64,000 nt of DNA from Actinoplanes sp. TBRC 11911 (GTDB taxonomy: Bacteria > Actinomycetota > Actinomycetes > Mycobacteriales > Micromonosporaceae): positions 62,001 through 126,000 of the forward strand of contig NZ_JABBNC010000021.1 of NCBI RefSeq assembly GCF_012933445.1. The letters are read 5' to 3'. The notes beneath the pieces are model-generated. The model ran no database searches and was not told the origin of the DNA. It saw only the letters and a list, made by a program, of their open reading frames with translations. Positions 9,147-18,001 of this stretch are shown in pieces (the stretch's first letter is position 1; each line of letters starts with the position of its first letter). Position numbers and translations under genes: made by a program.

Positions 9147-10268
9147 ATGACTGACCCCGCAGCGTTCACCAGCGACGACTATGCCGCGCGTATGACCAGG
9201 GCCGCCGATGCCGCGGCGGCGGCCGGGCTCGCCGGCGTCCTCGTGGCGCCCGGACCGGATCTGTCGTGGCTCACCGGGTATCGGCCGACGGCGATCACCG
9301 AGCGGCTCACGCTGCTGATCCTGCGCCCGGGGAAAGCGCCGGTGCTCATGGTGCCGGCGCTGGAACGGCCGGACGCCGAGGCCGCCGCGGGGGCGCCGGC
9401 ACTGGAGATGCGCGACTGGCGCGACGGCGACAACCCCTACGCCGGCGTCGCGCCGCTGCTGGGCAATCGAGGCGCCTTCGGCATGTCGGACACGACCTGG
9501 GCGCTGCACCTGCTCGGGCTGCAACGCACGCTGCCGGAGCTGCGGTTCACGGCGCTCACCGACGGCCTGCCGATGCTGCGCGCCGTCAAGGACGCACACG
9601 AGCTCGCACGGCTCGCTGGTGCGGGTGCGGCGGCCGATGAGGCGTACGGGGAAATTGTCGGGGTGGCCTTTGCGGGGCGGCGGGAGCTGGACGTGGCCGC
9701 GGACCTCGCCGGGCTGCTGCGCAAGTTCGGGCATGAGCAGGTGGACTTCACCGTCGTGGGGTCGGGGCCGAACGGGGCGAACCCGCACCACGAGGCCGGC
9801 GAGCGGGTGATCCAGGACGGCGACACCGTGGTGCTGGACTTCGGCGGGCTGCGGCACGGGTACGGCTCGGACACCACCCGGACCGTGCACGTGGGGGAAC
9901 CGGGGGAAGAAGTCCGGAAAGTTCATGACATCGTGCGGGAGGCGCAGCAAGCAGCCTTCGAGGCGGTCCGGCCGGGGGTGGCGTGCGAGGAGATCGACCG
10001 GGTCGCGCGGCGGGTCATCACCGAGGCCGGGTACGGGGAGTGGTTCATCCACCGGACCGGGCACGGGATCGGGGTGACCACGCACGAGCCGCCGTACATG
10101 GTGGAGGGTGAGAAGCAGCCGCTGGTGCCGGGCATGTGCTTCTCGATCGAGCCGGGGATCTACCTGCCGGGGCGGTTCGGCGTGCGGATCGAGGACATCG
10201 TCACGGTGACGCCGGAGGGCGGGCGGCGCCTCAACAATACGGACCGGGAGTTGCGAATAGTCCGTTGA
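9147..10268 (+). CDS. M24-family Xaa-Pro aminopeptidase
   Basis: A 373-residue pita-bread metallopeptidase. The five metal ligands of the family are visible: D231 (VVLDFGG), D242 (SDTTRT), H306 (RTGHGIG), E335 (SIEPGIY) and E349 (RIEDIV). An N-terminal creatinase-like domain (residues 10-140) includes LSWLTGYRP. The ATG at 9147 follows GGAGG with good spacing. Likely a cytoplasmic dipeptidase or X-Pro aminopeptidase that uses Mn or Co. It precedes the sugar ABC operon by 69 bp, but the operators in that gap suggest separate transcription. Confidence 0.92.
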   Translation: MTDPAAFTSDDYAARMTRAADAAAAAGLAGVLVAPGPDLSWLTGYRPTAITERLTLLILRPGKAPVLMVPALERPDAEAAAGAPALEMRDWRDGDNPYAGVAPLLGNRGAFGMSDTTWALHLLGLQRTLPELRFTALTDGLPMLRAVKDAHELARLAGAGAAADEAYGEIVGVAFAGRRELDVAADLAGLLRKFGHEQVDFTVVGSGPNGANPHHEAGERVIQDGDTVVLDFGGLRHGYGSDTTRTVHVGEPGEEVRKVHDIVREAQQAAFEAVRPGVACEEIDRVARRVITEAGYGEWFIHRTGHGIGVTTHEPPYMVEGEKQPLVPGMCFSIEPGIYLPGRFGVRIEDIVTVTPEGGRRLNNTDRELRIVR

Positions 10269-10288
10269 AACACCCGACGCCCATGCGC

Positions 10289-10314
10289 GCAAACGTATGT
10301 ATGCAAACGTATGC
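10289..10314 (+). promoter_or_regulatory. Tandem LacI-type operators upstream of the sugar ABC operon
   Basis: Two near-identical 12-mers, GCAAACGTATGT (10289-10300) and GCAAACGTATGC (10303-10314), are spaced 14 bp start to start. Each is a near-palindrome around the central CG, as LacI-family operators are. They lie 24-49 bp before the binding-protein ATG, in the core promoter region. A related sequence sits upstream of the LacI gene that closes this locus, which supports it as the cognate regulator. Confidence 0.65.
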
Positions 10315-10337
10315 GGTGCGGAGTACGGTCCCGAGCC

Positions 10338-11654
10338 ATGAAAACCCGTCAGCGGTTGTCCCTCCTGACGGTCGCGGCCATGATCGGGGTCGCGGGCTGC
10401 TCCGAGGGGGCTGAGTCACCAGATTCCACCGCCGGCCAGACAGTGGCGGCCACGACAAGTTGCGCCAGCAAAGGCGAGCTCACCATGTGGGAGCGCTCGG
10501 GCGGCAACAAGGAAATGGTGGACATGCTCGTCCAGGCGTGGAACACCAAGAACGCCGAGTGCCCGATCAAGCTGACCTACATCCCGCACACGGAGATGGT
10601 TGGCAAGATCGCTCAGGGCATCGCGTCCGGCCAGGTCCCCGACCTGATGGGGATGGACCTGATCTACGCGCCGCAGTTCGAGAAGGCGGGCCAGCTGGTC
10701 GACCTCACCGGGCGCACCAGCGGCTGGCCCGAGCTGACCACCGCCAGCAAGGGGCACATGACGGTCGCGACGTACGAGCAGAAGCTCTACGGGGTGCCGC
10801 TCTACGCCGACGTGTCCGCGCTGTTCTACAACAAGGACCTGTTCCAGAAGGCCGGACTCGACCCGGACAAGCCGCCGGCCAGCCTGAGCGAGCTGCGCGC
10901 CTACGCCGACAAGATCACCGCGCTGGGCGGCGGGGTGAAGGGCTACTACCTGCCCGGCAACTGCGCCGGGTGCAACATCTTCACGGTCGGGCCGCTCATG
11001 TGGGCCTCCGGCGCCAAGATCGAGGCGGCCGGGCCGGGCGACGAACCGCTCGTCGGCGACGGCGTGAAGCAGGTGCTGCAGTTCGAACGCGACATGGTCA
11101 AGGCCGGCAACGTCCACGACGGCGACCGGACCGAGAACGGCGAGACGTTCCACCTGCAGTTCGGCACCGGCAAGGTCGGCATGATGGGCACCGGCAACTT
11201 CAACATCACGCTGGCCCGGCAGCAGAACCCGTCGATGAAGTTCGGCGTCTCGCTGCTGCCCGGCATGACGGCCGGCACGTCGGCCTCGTTCATTGGCGGC
11301 GACCTGGTGGTGGTGCCCAAGGGCAGCGACCGGGTCAGCGACGCTGTCAACTTCATGAAGTTCCTGCTCTCCGACGAGGTCCAGGTCGAGGTGTACGCCA
11401 AGGCGCTGAACCTGACCACGCGCGGCGACATGGTCGACAACAAGTACTTCAAGGCCGAACCGCTCGTGCAGGACGTGGCGAAGGCGCTGACCGTGGGTCG
11501 TACGCCGTACACGCTGACGTTCTTCGAGCAGATCAACTCGCCGCAGGGGCCGTGGCTGAAGATGTTGCAGCGCGCCTACTACAGCGACGACAACCTCGAC
11601 ACGGTGATCGCGGACGCGAAGAAGTCCATGAAGGACATAGCGTCCAAATCCTGA
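10338..11654 (+). CDS. Sugar ABC transporter substrate-binding lipoprotein
   Basis: A 438-residue family-1 extracellular solute-binding protein. A lipoprotein signal ends in the lipobox GVAGC with the modified cysteine at residue 21. The mature part has the expected sequence LTMWERSGGNKEMVDMLVQAW, IASGQVPDLMGMD, YGVPLYADVSALFYNKDLFQKAGLDP and FIGGDLVVVPKGSDR. It is the first gene of a four-gene operon with two permeases and a GH127 glycosidase. It probably binds an arabinose-containing oligosaccharide, inferred from GH127. No ATPase gene is present, so a shared MsiK-type ATPase elsewhere probably energises the importer. Confidence 0.92.
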   Translation: MKTRQRLSLLTVAAMIGVAGCSEGAESPDSTAGQTVAATTSCASKGELTMWERSGGNKEMVDMLVQAWNTKNAECPIKLTYIPHTEMVGKIAQGIASGQVPDLMGMDLIYAPQFEKAGQLVDLTGRTSGWPELTTASKGHMTVATYEQKLYGVPLYADVSALFYNKDLFQKAGLDPDKPPASLSELRAYADKITALGGGVKGYYLPGNCAGCNIFTVGPLMWASGAKIEAAGPGDEPLVGDGVKQVLQFERDMVKAGNVHDGDRTENGETFHLQFGTGKVGMMGTGNFNITLARQQNPSMKFGVSLLPGMTAGTSASFIGGDLVVVPKGSDRVSDAVNFMKFLLSDEVQVEVYAKALNLTTRGDMVDNKYFKAEPLVQDVAKALTVGRTPYTLTFFEQINSPQGPWLKMLQRAYYSDDNLDTVIADAKKSMKDIASKS

Positions 11655-11738
11655 AAGCCCGTCGTGTCCGGCGGGGCGAAGCAAGAACGAGTACCGCGCC
11701 GCTGGACACGACGCCGTCGCCGTCGCGGAGGTAGAGGC

Positions 11739-12605
11739 ATGCGGAACCGGTGGATCGGCCTGGCCTACGTAGCCCCGGCGCTGGTGTTCGTCGGCGTGTT
11801 CACGGTCTACCCGCTCGGCCGGATGATCTGGATGTCGCTGCACGAGTGGTCGCTGATCAGCGCGCCCCGGTTCATCGGCCTGGACAACTTCCGGCAGGCG
11901 TTCGGCGACCGGCAGTTCTGGGTGTCGTTCGTGTTCACCCTCGAATACACCGCGATCGTCACGCCGGTGCTCATCGTCGGCGGTTACCTGCTGGCCCTGC
12001 TCACCGCGCCGGCCTCCCGGATCCGCGGCGTCACCCGCACGGTGATCTTCGTACCCGTGGTGATCGGCCTGGGCGTGTCGAGCCTGCTCTGGTATTGGCT
12101 GTTCAGCACCGACTTCGGGGTGATCAACCGGATCCTGCTGGACCTCGGGATCATCGACCAGCCGGTGCTCTGGCTCGGCGTCGACCCGACCGTGTCGAAC
12201 CTGGCGATCAGCACCTCGGTGGTCTGGAAGGTCATCGGCTTCGGCATGATCCTGTTCGTCGGGGCGATCCAGGCCATCCCTGCCGAGATCACCGAGGCGA
12301 GCCTGGTCGACGGCGCCGGGTACTGGCAGCGGGTCGGCCGGGTGATGCTGCCGCTGACCAGGCGAACGCTGCTGCTGGTGACGCTGGTCAGCGTGATCGG
12401 CTCGCTGCTGGCGTTCGACCAGTTCTACATCATGACCGCCGGGCAGCCGCAGAACGAGACGGCCACCTCGGTCTTCTTCGTCTACCTGAACTCGTTCCCG
12501 TATCTGAAACTCGGTTACGGCGCGGCGCTGTCGCTGATCCTGGCGGTGACCATCCTGGCGTTCACCATCGTGCAGCTCGTCCTCACCCGCCGGAGTGAGT
12601 CGTGA
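11739..12605 (+). CDS. Sugar ABC transporter permease (MalF/UgpA type)
   Basis: A 288-residue inner-membrane protein with six predicted helices and the cytoplasmic EAA loop EITEASLVDGAGYWQRVGRV, which contacts the ATPase. The ATG at 11739 has GGAGG upstream; codons before it are arginine-rich and unlikely to be translated. Its stop overlaps the start of the next permease by four bases (GTGA), which indicates translational coupling. Confidence 0.93.
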   Translation: MRNRWIGLAYVAPALVFVGVFTVYPLGRMIWMSLHEWSLISAPRFIGLDNFRQAFGDRQFWVSFVFTLEYTAIVTPVLIVGGYLLALLTAPASRIRGVTRTVIFVPVVIGLGVSSLLWYWLFSTDFGVINRILLDLGIIDQPVLWLGVDPTVSNLAISTSVVWKVIGFGMILFVGAIQAIPAEITEASLVDGAGYWQRVGRVMLPLTRRTLLLVTLVSVIGSLLAFDQFYIMTAGQPQNETATSVFFVYLNSFPYLKLGYGAALSLILAVTILAFTIVQLVLTRRSES

Positions 12606-13438
12606 CCGTCCGGCGACCGGGATACCTGGTGGGAGCCGGCTGCGTCGCGATCGCCACGATCATGCTGCTGCCGCTGCTCTACTCGGTGCTGGCCTCGATC
12701 AAGCCGACCGCCGAGGCGGCCACGGCCCCGCCCACCTACCTGCCGCACGGGGTGAGCCTGGACAGCTACCGGCGGCTGTGGCATTACCAGGAGGGGCTGC
12801 TCACCTACCTCGGCAACAGCGCCGGCACCGCGGTCCTGACGATCATTCTGACACTGGTGCTCACGGTTCCTTGCGCGTACGCCTTGGCCCGGTTCCCGAT
12901 CCCGGCGAAAGAGCTGATCTTCGTGGTCCTGCTGCTCTCGCTGATCGTGCCGTACCAGGCGTTGCTGACCCCGATGTTCCTGATGTTCGCGAAGATCGGG
13001 CTGACCAACTCGCTGACCGGCCTGGCCGTGCTGCACACCGCGATCCAGTTGCCGTTCAGCCTGTACATCCTGCGTAACAGCTTCGCCGCGGTGCCGCGCG
13101 AGATCGAGGAGGCCGCCGTCATGGACGGGGCCGGGTCGCTGCAGGTGCTGCTGCGCATCTTCATCCCGCCCACGGTGCCGGCGATCGTCACCGTGACCCT
13201 GTTCGCGTTCATCACGTCCTGGAACGAGTTCCTCGGCGCGCTGGTGATGATGAGCTCGAGCGAGAAGTTCACGCTGCCGGTGATCCTGGCGACCGCCCGG
13301 ACCGAGACCAGCCTCGGCGGCACCGACTGGGGCATGCTGCAGGCCGGCGTCACCATCTCGATCATCCCGTGCGTGCTCGTCTATCTGCTGCTGCAGCGGT
13401 ATTACATGGCCGGTCTGATGAGCGGAGCCGTGAAATGA
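12602..13438 (+). CDS. Sugar ABC transporter permease (MalG/UgpE type)
   Basis: A 278-residue membrane protein with six helices and the EAA loop EIEEAAVMDGAGSLQVLLRI. It starts with GTG inside the stop of the preceding permease and ends in an ATGA overlap with the glycosidase gene, so all three are translationally coupled. It forms the heterodimeric channel of the importer with the upstream permease. Confidence 0.93.
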   Translation: MTVRRPGYLVGAGCVAIATIMLLPLLYSVLASIKPTAEAATAPPTYLPHGVSLDSYRRLWHYQEGLLTYLGNSAGTAVLTIILTLVLTVPCAYALARFPIPAKELIFVVLLLSLIVPYQALLTPMFLMFAKIGLTNSLTGLAVLHTAIQLPFSLYILRNSFAAVPREIEEAAVMDGAGSLQVLLRIFIPPTVPAIVTVTLFAFITSWNEFLGALVMMSSSEKFTLPVILATARTETSLGGTDWGMLQAGVTISIIPCVLVYLLLQRYYMAGLMSGAVK

Positions 13439-15195
13439 GTGTCGTCGTGGTACAGCCGTCCCGGACCGTGCGCAAGCCGTTCGACGCGCGGCAGGTCCAG
13501 CTCGTCGACGGGTTCTGGGCCGATCGGGTGCGGATCAACCGGGAACGCACCATCCCGCACGGGCTCGACCAGCTCCGCCGCGCCGGGAACCTGGAGAACC
13601 TGCGGCTGGCGGCGGGCGGGGCCGGGGCGTACCGGGGGGATCTGCCGTTCCTCGACTCGGACGTCTACAAATGGCTCGAGGCGGTCGGCTGGTCGGCCGA
13701 CGACGACCTGGCGGCCGCCGCGGACGAGGTGATCGCCCTGGTGGCCGCGGCACAGCGCGGCGACGGCTATCTGAACAGCTACGTGCAGGTGGTCGGCGGC
13801 GGCGTGCCGTACCGCGACCTGTCCTGGGGGCACGAGCTGTACAGCGCCGGCCACCTCATCCAGGCGGCGGTGGCGTGGCATCGGGCGCGCGGCGACGACC
13901 GGTTGCTCACGATCGCGGTGCGGGCGGCCGAGCATCTGCTCACCGAGTCGCTGGTGGACGGTCATCCCGGCGTCGAGATGGCGCTCGTCGAGCTGACCCG
14001 GGTGACCGGCGACCGGCGCTACCTGACGCGGGCCGCCGCGATGCTCGACATGCGGGGACACGGGCGGCTGCGCGGCGCGGAACGGTTCGGGCCGACCTAT
14101 TGGCAGGATCATGAGCCGGTACGCGACGCCGCCTCGGTCGCCGGTCACGCGGTCCGGCAGCTGTACCTGGACTGCGGCGCCGTGGACGTGGCCGTCGAGC
14201 TCGGCGACGACCAGCTGCTCGCCGCCGTGCGCCGCCGCTGGAATGATCTGATGCACACCCGCACGTACCTGACCGGCGGCATGGGCAGCCGGCACCGCGA
14301 CGAGGCGTTCGGCGACCCGTACGAGCTGCCGCCCGACCGCGCGTACGCGGAGACCTGCGCGGCCATCGCGAGCGTGATGCTGGCCTGGCGGCTGCTGCTG
14401 GCCACCGGCGAGGCCGGCTACGCGGACGCGATCGAACGGACCCTCTACAACGGCGTGCTCAGCGGGGTGTCGCTCGACGGGACCCGCTTCTTCTACACCA
14501 ACCCGCTGCAACTACGCACCCGTCGCGCGCCCGGCGGCACCGCCGGCCGCCGGCCCTGGTACGCTTGCGCCTGCTGCCCGCCCAACCTGATGCGCCTGCT
14601 CGGTTCCTGGCAGCAATATCTCGCGACGTACGACGACACCGGGATCCAATTGCACCAGTACGCCTCGGCGGACGTCATCGCCGGGCCGATCCGGTTACGG
14701 ATACGCACCGCCTACCCGTGGGACGGCCGCGTCACCGTGCACATCGAGCAGACGCCACCGCAACCATGGACGCTGTCGCTGCGCGTCCCCCGCTGGTGCC
14801 ACTCCGCGACCCTCACCGAACCGGACGGCACCCTCGCCGCCCCGGCCGGCACCGTCAAACGGCACCGGCGCTGGCAGCCCGGTGAGGTCGCCGAGCTGAG
14901 CCTGGACATGCCGCCCCGGATCACCGAGCCCGACCCGAGGGTCGACGCGATACGCGGCTGCGTGGCGGTGGAACGCGGCCCGCTCGTCTACTGCGTCGAG
15001 TCGGCCGACGCCCCGGAGGGCATGGAGATCGAGGAGCTGACCTGGGACCGGCACCGGGCGTTCGCCACCGTGCCGGGCCCGGAGATGGTGGGCATCGCGG
15101 TGCCGGTGGCCCGGGGCGGGACGGCCGGCGCGATCCCGTACTTCGCCTGGGCCAACCGGGGCGTCGGCGGCATGCGGGTGTGGATCCCCAGGTAG
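13435..15195 (+). CDS. GH127-family beta-L-arabinofuranosidase-like glycoside hydrolase
   Basis: A 586-residue protein of the GH127 (formerly DUF1680) family. The Zn and catalytic residues known from the bifidobacterial enzyme HypBA1 (E338, C340, C417, C418) correspond here to E306 and C308 in AETCAA and to C380 and C381 in ACACCPPN; C381 or its neighbour would be the nucleophile. No signal peptide is seen, so hydrolysis is cytoplasmic, after import by the coupled ABC transporter. The ATG at 13435 overlaps the permease stop and has GGAG upstream. Known family activity is removal of beta-L-arabinofuranosyl groups; the exact linkage here is inferred. Confidence 0.88.
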   Translation: MSVVVVQPSRTVRKPFDARQVQLVDGFWADRVRINRERTIPHGLDQLRRAGNLENLRLAAGGAGAYRGDLPFLDSDVYKWLEAVGWSADDDLAAAADEVIALVAAAQRGDGYLNSYVQVVGGGVPYRDLSWGHELYSAGHLIQAAVAWHRARGDDRLLTIAVRAAEHLLTESLVDGHPGVEMALVELTRVTGDRRYLTRAAAMLDMRGHGRLRGAERFGPTYWQDHEPVRDAASVAGHAVRQLYLDCGAVDVAVELGDDQLLAAVRRRWNDLMHTRTYLTGGMGSRHRDEAFGDPYELPPDRAYAETCAAIASVMLAWRLLLATGEAGYADAIERTLYNGVLSGVSLDGTRFFYTNPLQLRTRRAPGGTAGRRPWYACACCPPNLMRLLGSWQQYLATYDDTGIQLHQYASADVIAGPIRLRIRTAYPWDGRVTVHIEQTPPQPWTLSLRVPRWCHSATLTEPDGTLAAPAGTVKRHRRWQPGEVAELSLDMPPRITEPDPRVDAIRGCVAVERGPLVYCVESADAPEGMEIEELTWDRHRAFATVPGPEMVGIAVPVARGGTAGAIPYFAWANRGVGGMRVWIPR

Positions 15196-15221
15196 CCGAT
15201 GGCTTCGGCCGGTGCACCCGA

Positions 15222-16337
15222 TCACGGCCGCTTCCCGGGCGGCGCCGTCGACTCGCGGACGATCAGCTCCGGCTTGAACGTGGCCAGGCTGGGCTCGCGG
15301 CCGGTGCCCGGGTGCCGGGCCAGCGTGACCGCCTCGGCGACCGCGTGGCCGATGATCTCGGCGATCGGCATCCGCAACGTGGTCAGCGCCGGCACCGTGT
15401 GCGACGCGATGAGGATGTCGTCGAAGCCGACCACGGACAGTCGCGCCGGAACCGGGATGCCGAGCGTGTGCGCGGCGTGCAGCGCGCCCATCGCGACCAG
15501 GTCGGTCGACGCGGCCACCGCGGTCGGTGGCTCGGCGAGGGCCATCAGGCGGCGCAGCGCGGACTCGCCGCCGTTCAGGTCGAGCGGGCAGCGTTGCAGG
15601 TATCCGTCGGGCACCCCGCCGAAGCGGTCGCGCATGAAGTCGGCGTACGCGTCCTCCCGGATCCGGTAGTTGTTGGGCAGCTCCGCGCTCAGGAAGCCGA
15701 TCCGCCGGTGGCCGAGCGACGCCAGATGCTCGAGCCCGGCCTGCAGCCCGGCGCGGTCGTCCGGGTTGGCCGTGGGGAACTCCAGTGGGCTGCCGCCCTG
15801 CCACAGCGCCACCACCGGAACCGGCGATCCGCGCAGGTCGGCGAGCAGTTCCGGGTACGCCCGCATGTCGCCGAGCAGGATGATCGCGTCGGTGTGCCGC
15901 GTCTCCAGCACGGTGGTGAGCGGCGTCCCCGCGTCGAGACGGCCGTTCACGTGGCCGAGGACCACGTTGTAACCGTGCGCCATCGACTCCACGACCAGCG
16001 TCTCGATGACCCCGGCGTAGAAGACGTCGCTGAAGTCGCGGACCACCGCCCCGATCAGGTTCGTCGGCGCGCCGCGCAGGCCGCGGGCCAGCGGGTTGGG
16101 CCGGTACCCGAGATGGCGGGCGGCCTCGATCACCCGTTCCCGGGTGTCTGGCGCGATCGGAACCTTGGTCGGCGCGTTGTTGAGCACGCGTGACACGGTG
16201 CTCTGCGAGACCCCGGACGCGGCGGCGATGTCGCGCATGGTGACCGGTGATCGTGCGGACGCGCGCCGCGCCGACGTCTCGAGCGCATCGGGTGCGTCTG
16301 GCGGCTCTGCTCGCGCACCGCGCGCGGAAGTCGGCAT
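15222..16337 (-). CDS. LacI-family transcriptional repressor of the sugar operon
   Basis: A 371-residue LacI/GalR regulator. The helix-turn-helix is at residues 34-54 (TMRDIAAASGVSQSTVSRVL), with a hinge helix after residue 75 (PNPLARGLRG) and a periplasmic-binding-protein-like effector domain (VVGFDDILIASHTVPALTT). A 30-residue disordered N-terminal extension precedes the DNA-binding domain; a shorter start at the ATG at 16238 is possible but lacks a ribosome binding site. It is convergent with the GH127 gene, 26 bp away. Operators resembling each other upstream of the ABC operon and of this gene suggest it controls both. Confidence 0.93.
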   Translation of the reverse strand: MPTSARGARAEPPDAPDALETSARRASARSPVTMRDIAAASGVSQSTVSRVLNNAPTKVPIAPDTRERVIEAARHLGYRPNPLARGLRGAPTNLIGAVVRDFSDVFYAGVIETLVVESMAHGYNVVLGHVNGRLDAGTPLTTVLETRHTDAIILLGDMRAYPELLADLRGSPVPVVALWQGGSPLEFPTANPDDRAGLQAGLEHLASLGHRRIGFLSAELPNNYRIREDAYADFMRDRFGGVPDGYLQRCPLDLNGGESALRRLMALAEPPTAVAASTDLVAMGALHAAHTLGIPVPARLSVVGFDDILIASHTVPALTTLRMPIAEIIGHAVAEAVTLARHPGTGREPSLATFKPELIVRESTAPPGKRP

Positions 16338-16358
16338 CGATGGCAGCCTAACACCGCG

Positions 16359-16384
16359 GAAACGTCATGCCCGCATACGATTTC
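16359..16384 (-). promoter_or_regulatory. Candidate autoregulatory LacI operator
   Basis: On the minus strand GAAATCGTATGC (16373-16384) matches the ABC-operon operator GCAAACGTATGC at 10 of 12 positions. An adjacent GAAACGTCATGC (16359-16370) forms an inverted arrangement with it. The pair sits 22-47 bp upstream of the LacI start codon. Confidence 0.45.
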
Positions 16385-16427
16385 ATGGCCGCCGGAGAGC
16401 AGCCGGCCACGGGCCGCCCCTCCGGGG

Positions 16428-16604
16428 CTAGTCGCGTGATTTGTCATCGTCCAACTCGGCCGGATCGAGGTGGAGCATCGCCAGCAGGCTGCCATGGTGA
16501 TCGGTGTCGATGCGGTCGGGCAGCTCGCGATCGACGAAATCGGCTCGGGCGTGCTGGCCGCGCTCCCGGAGGACGGCGAGAACAACTTCCTTTGAGATGA
16601 TCAT
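16428..16604 (-). CDS. Small conserved hypothetical protein (58 residues)
   Basis: The frame begins MIISKEVVLAVLRERGQHAR and ends DPAELDDDKSRD; it is acidic, probably helical and has no membrane segment. I recall similar short proteins with a RADFVDRELPD-like core in related actinobacteria, but no function. The ATG at 16604 gives the conserved-looking N-terminus, although its ribosome binding site is weak. It stands alone between the LacI gene and the cold-shock gene on the minus strand. Confidence 0.6.
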   Translation of the reverse strand: MIISKEVVLAVLRERGQHARADFVDRELPDRIDTDHHGSLLAMLHLDPAELDDDKSRD

Positions 16605-16741
16605 GAGCCACTCTCGTGAATTCGCCCGCCGCCGGCGGACTGGGGCCACCGCTTTGCGAAAAGCCGGCGCGTTCACCCTACGCGTGCAAGCGTGCGTTCG
16701 CCGTGTCGCGCACCGGCGGCACTTTGCCTCTTGCACACGGA

Positions 16742-16773
16742 ACGGCCACCGCGCGAGATCACGCGGTGGCCGT
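16742..16773 (-). terminator. Terminator downstream of the cold-shock gene
   Basis: ACGGCCACCGCG (16742-16753) and CGCGGTGGCCGT (16762-16773) form a perfect 12-bp stem with the 8-nt loop CGAGATCA, 32 bp beyond the cold-shock stop codon. No long U tract follows, as is common in very GC-rich actinobacteria. Confidence 0.7.
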
Positions 16774-16805
16774 CCATCATCCAGCCTCGCGGCCGGGTTG
16801 CTTCG

Positions 16806-17009
16806 TCAGAGCGGGCGGATGTTCTCCGCCTGCGGGCCCTTGGCGCCCTGCGTCACGTCGTACTCCACTCGCTGGTTCTCCTCGAGGGTGCGGAAACCCT
16901 GGGTCACGATGGCGGAGAAATGCGCGAAAACGTCCTTGCCGCCGTCATCCTGGGTGATGAAGCCGAAACCCTTGTCCGCGTTGAACCATTTGACGGTACC
17001 GGTAGCCAT
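16806..17009 (-). CDS. cspA: Cold-shock domain protein (CspA family)
   Basis: A 67-residue single-domain OB-fold nucleic-acid chaperone: MATGTVKWFNADKGFGFI carries RNP1 (residues 13-18) and DVFAHFS carries RNP2 (26-32). The ATG has an AAGGAG ribosome binding site seven bases upstream. It binds single-stranded RNA and DNA and melts mRNA structure. About 80 bp separates the start from the terminator-like hairpin upstream, leaving room for a structured 5' leader as in other csp genes. The numbering among paralogues is unknown. Confidence 0.95.
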   Translation of the reverse strand: MATGTVKWFNADKGFGFITQDDGGKDVFAHFSAIVTQGFRTLEENQRVEYDVTQGAKGPQAENIRPL

Positions 17010-17089
17010 GATTGCTCCTTGCCGACCTGTGAGACCCGCACCTTGCGGGCCTCGCGTCGCCGCGTTGATCGCCCCGGAAAACCGAGTAC

Positions 17090-17129
17090 CGACGAAAATA
17101 GCCTGATGGGTCGAGATCACCCATCAGGC
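17090..17129 (-). terminator. Intrinsic terminator hairpin between the esterase remnant and the cold-shock gene
   Basis: GCCTGATGGGT (17101-17111) and ACCCATCAGGC (17119-17129) form a perfect 11-bp stem with a 7-nt loop. Read on the minus strand it is followed at once by TATTTTCG, a U-rich tail. It lies 72 bp after the esterase stop, so it most likely terminates that transcript; a leader attenuator for the cold-shock gene is an alternative. Confidence 0.65.
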
Positions 17130-17200
17130 GTGGAGACGTCTCAGGAAATCAAAACTGCAACGCGGCCACGTTAGCACAGTGGCGGTGCCTTCACAGGGCG

Positions 17201-17926
17201 TCAGCGCTCGCGCCGGGCCATCCACTGCCAGATGTGTTCGCCGCGTACGGCCGGGTCGTTGCGGGCCACATAGATCCACGACCAGTGACCGGGAAATTGA
17301 TGTCCGTTCCAGATCACGTGGTCGTACAGACTCACCCGCGCGCCCGGAATGAGGCCGGCCGCGTGCACCGTATTTTCCTGTGGCGGCACGGTGTCGTCGT
17401 CCAGCGAGGCGACCAGCCAGGTGGGTGTGCTGATCCTCGCCAGTGAGGCATCGGGGATCAGATCCGTGACGAGCCCGCAGATCGGCACCGACGTGGCGAA
17501 CAGGTCCGGGTAAAGGGTGGTCATCTCCAGGCTCATGTACCCGCCGTTGCTGCAGCCGGCGACGTGGATGCGGTCGGTGTCGATTCCCTGCTTGCGTACG
17601 AGGTCACGAATGATCTCGCGGATCAGCGGGGCGAACCGGGGACCGTCCTCGATCCAGTAGGAGGTGCTCTGCGGGGCGACCACGTACGCGCCGTCGAAAA
17701 TGCGCTGCGCCTGCGGGGTGGCGAAGCCCAGCGCCCCGCGGTTGGCACGCAACGTGGTCTCGTTGTCGTAGTAATCGTCCGGCAGCGAAGCACCTTCACC
17801 ACCGCCGTGCAGCCAGACGACGAGCGGGCGCCGGCCCCGGCCGCCGTGCGGGGCGGGATCGGGCTGGTGGCCTTGGCAACAGAGCGCTTCGGCGGGGACG
17901 GTGCTCCCGGCGTACGGGAACGGGCC
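17201..17926 (-). pseudogene. PHB-depolymerase/prolyl-oligopeptidase-like esterase, 5'-truncated
   Basis: The frame reads RPLVVWLHGGGEGASLPDD (oxyanion hole), then VAGCSNGGYMSLEM (GxSxGG nucleophile elbow), LVASLDDDTVPP (acid) and NGHQFPGHWSW (histidine), so the catalytic core is complete. The open frame begins just after a TGA at 17927-17929 and has no ATG or GTG upstream of the oxyanion loop; the only early start is a TTG at 17752, which would remove the oxyanion hole. Relatives have a leader or N-terminal domain. I infer loss of the 5' end near 17850-17930; the next gene to the right begins normally at 18002. Confidence 0.6.
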
Positions 17927-18001
17927 TCAGGTTTTCTTCAGGGTGGCTTCAGGCGGCCTTCATAGCTTGGCGCAACCCCTGCTTTCGAAACGGAGCCATA
18001 G

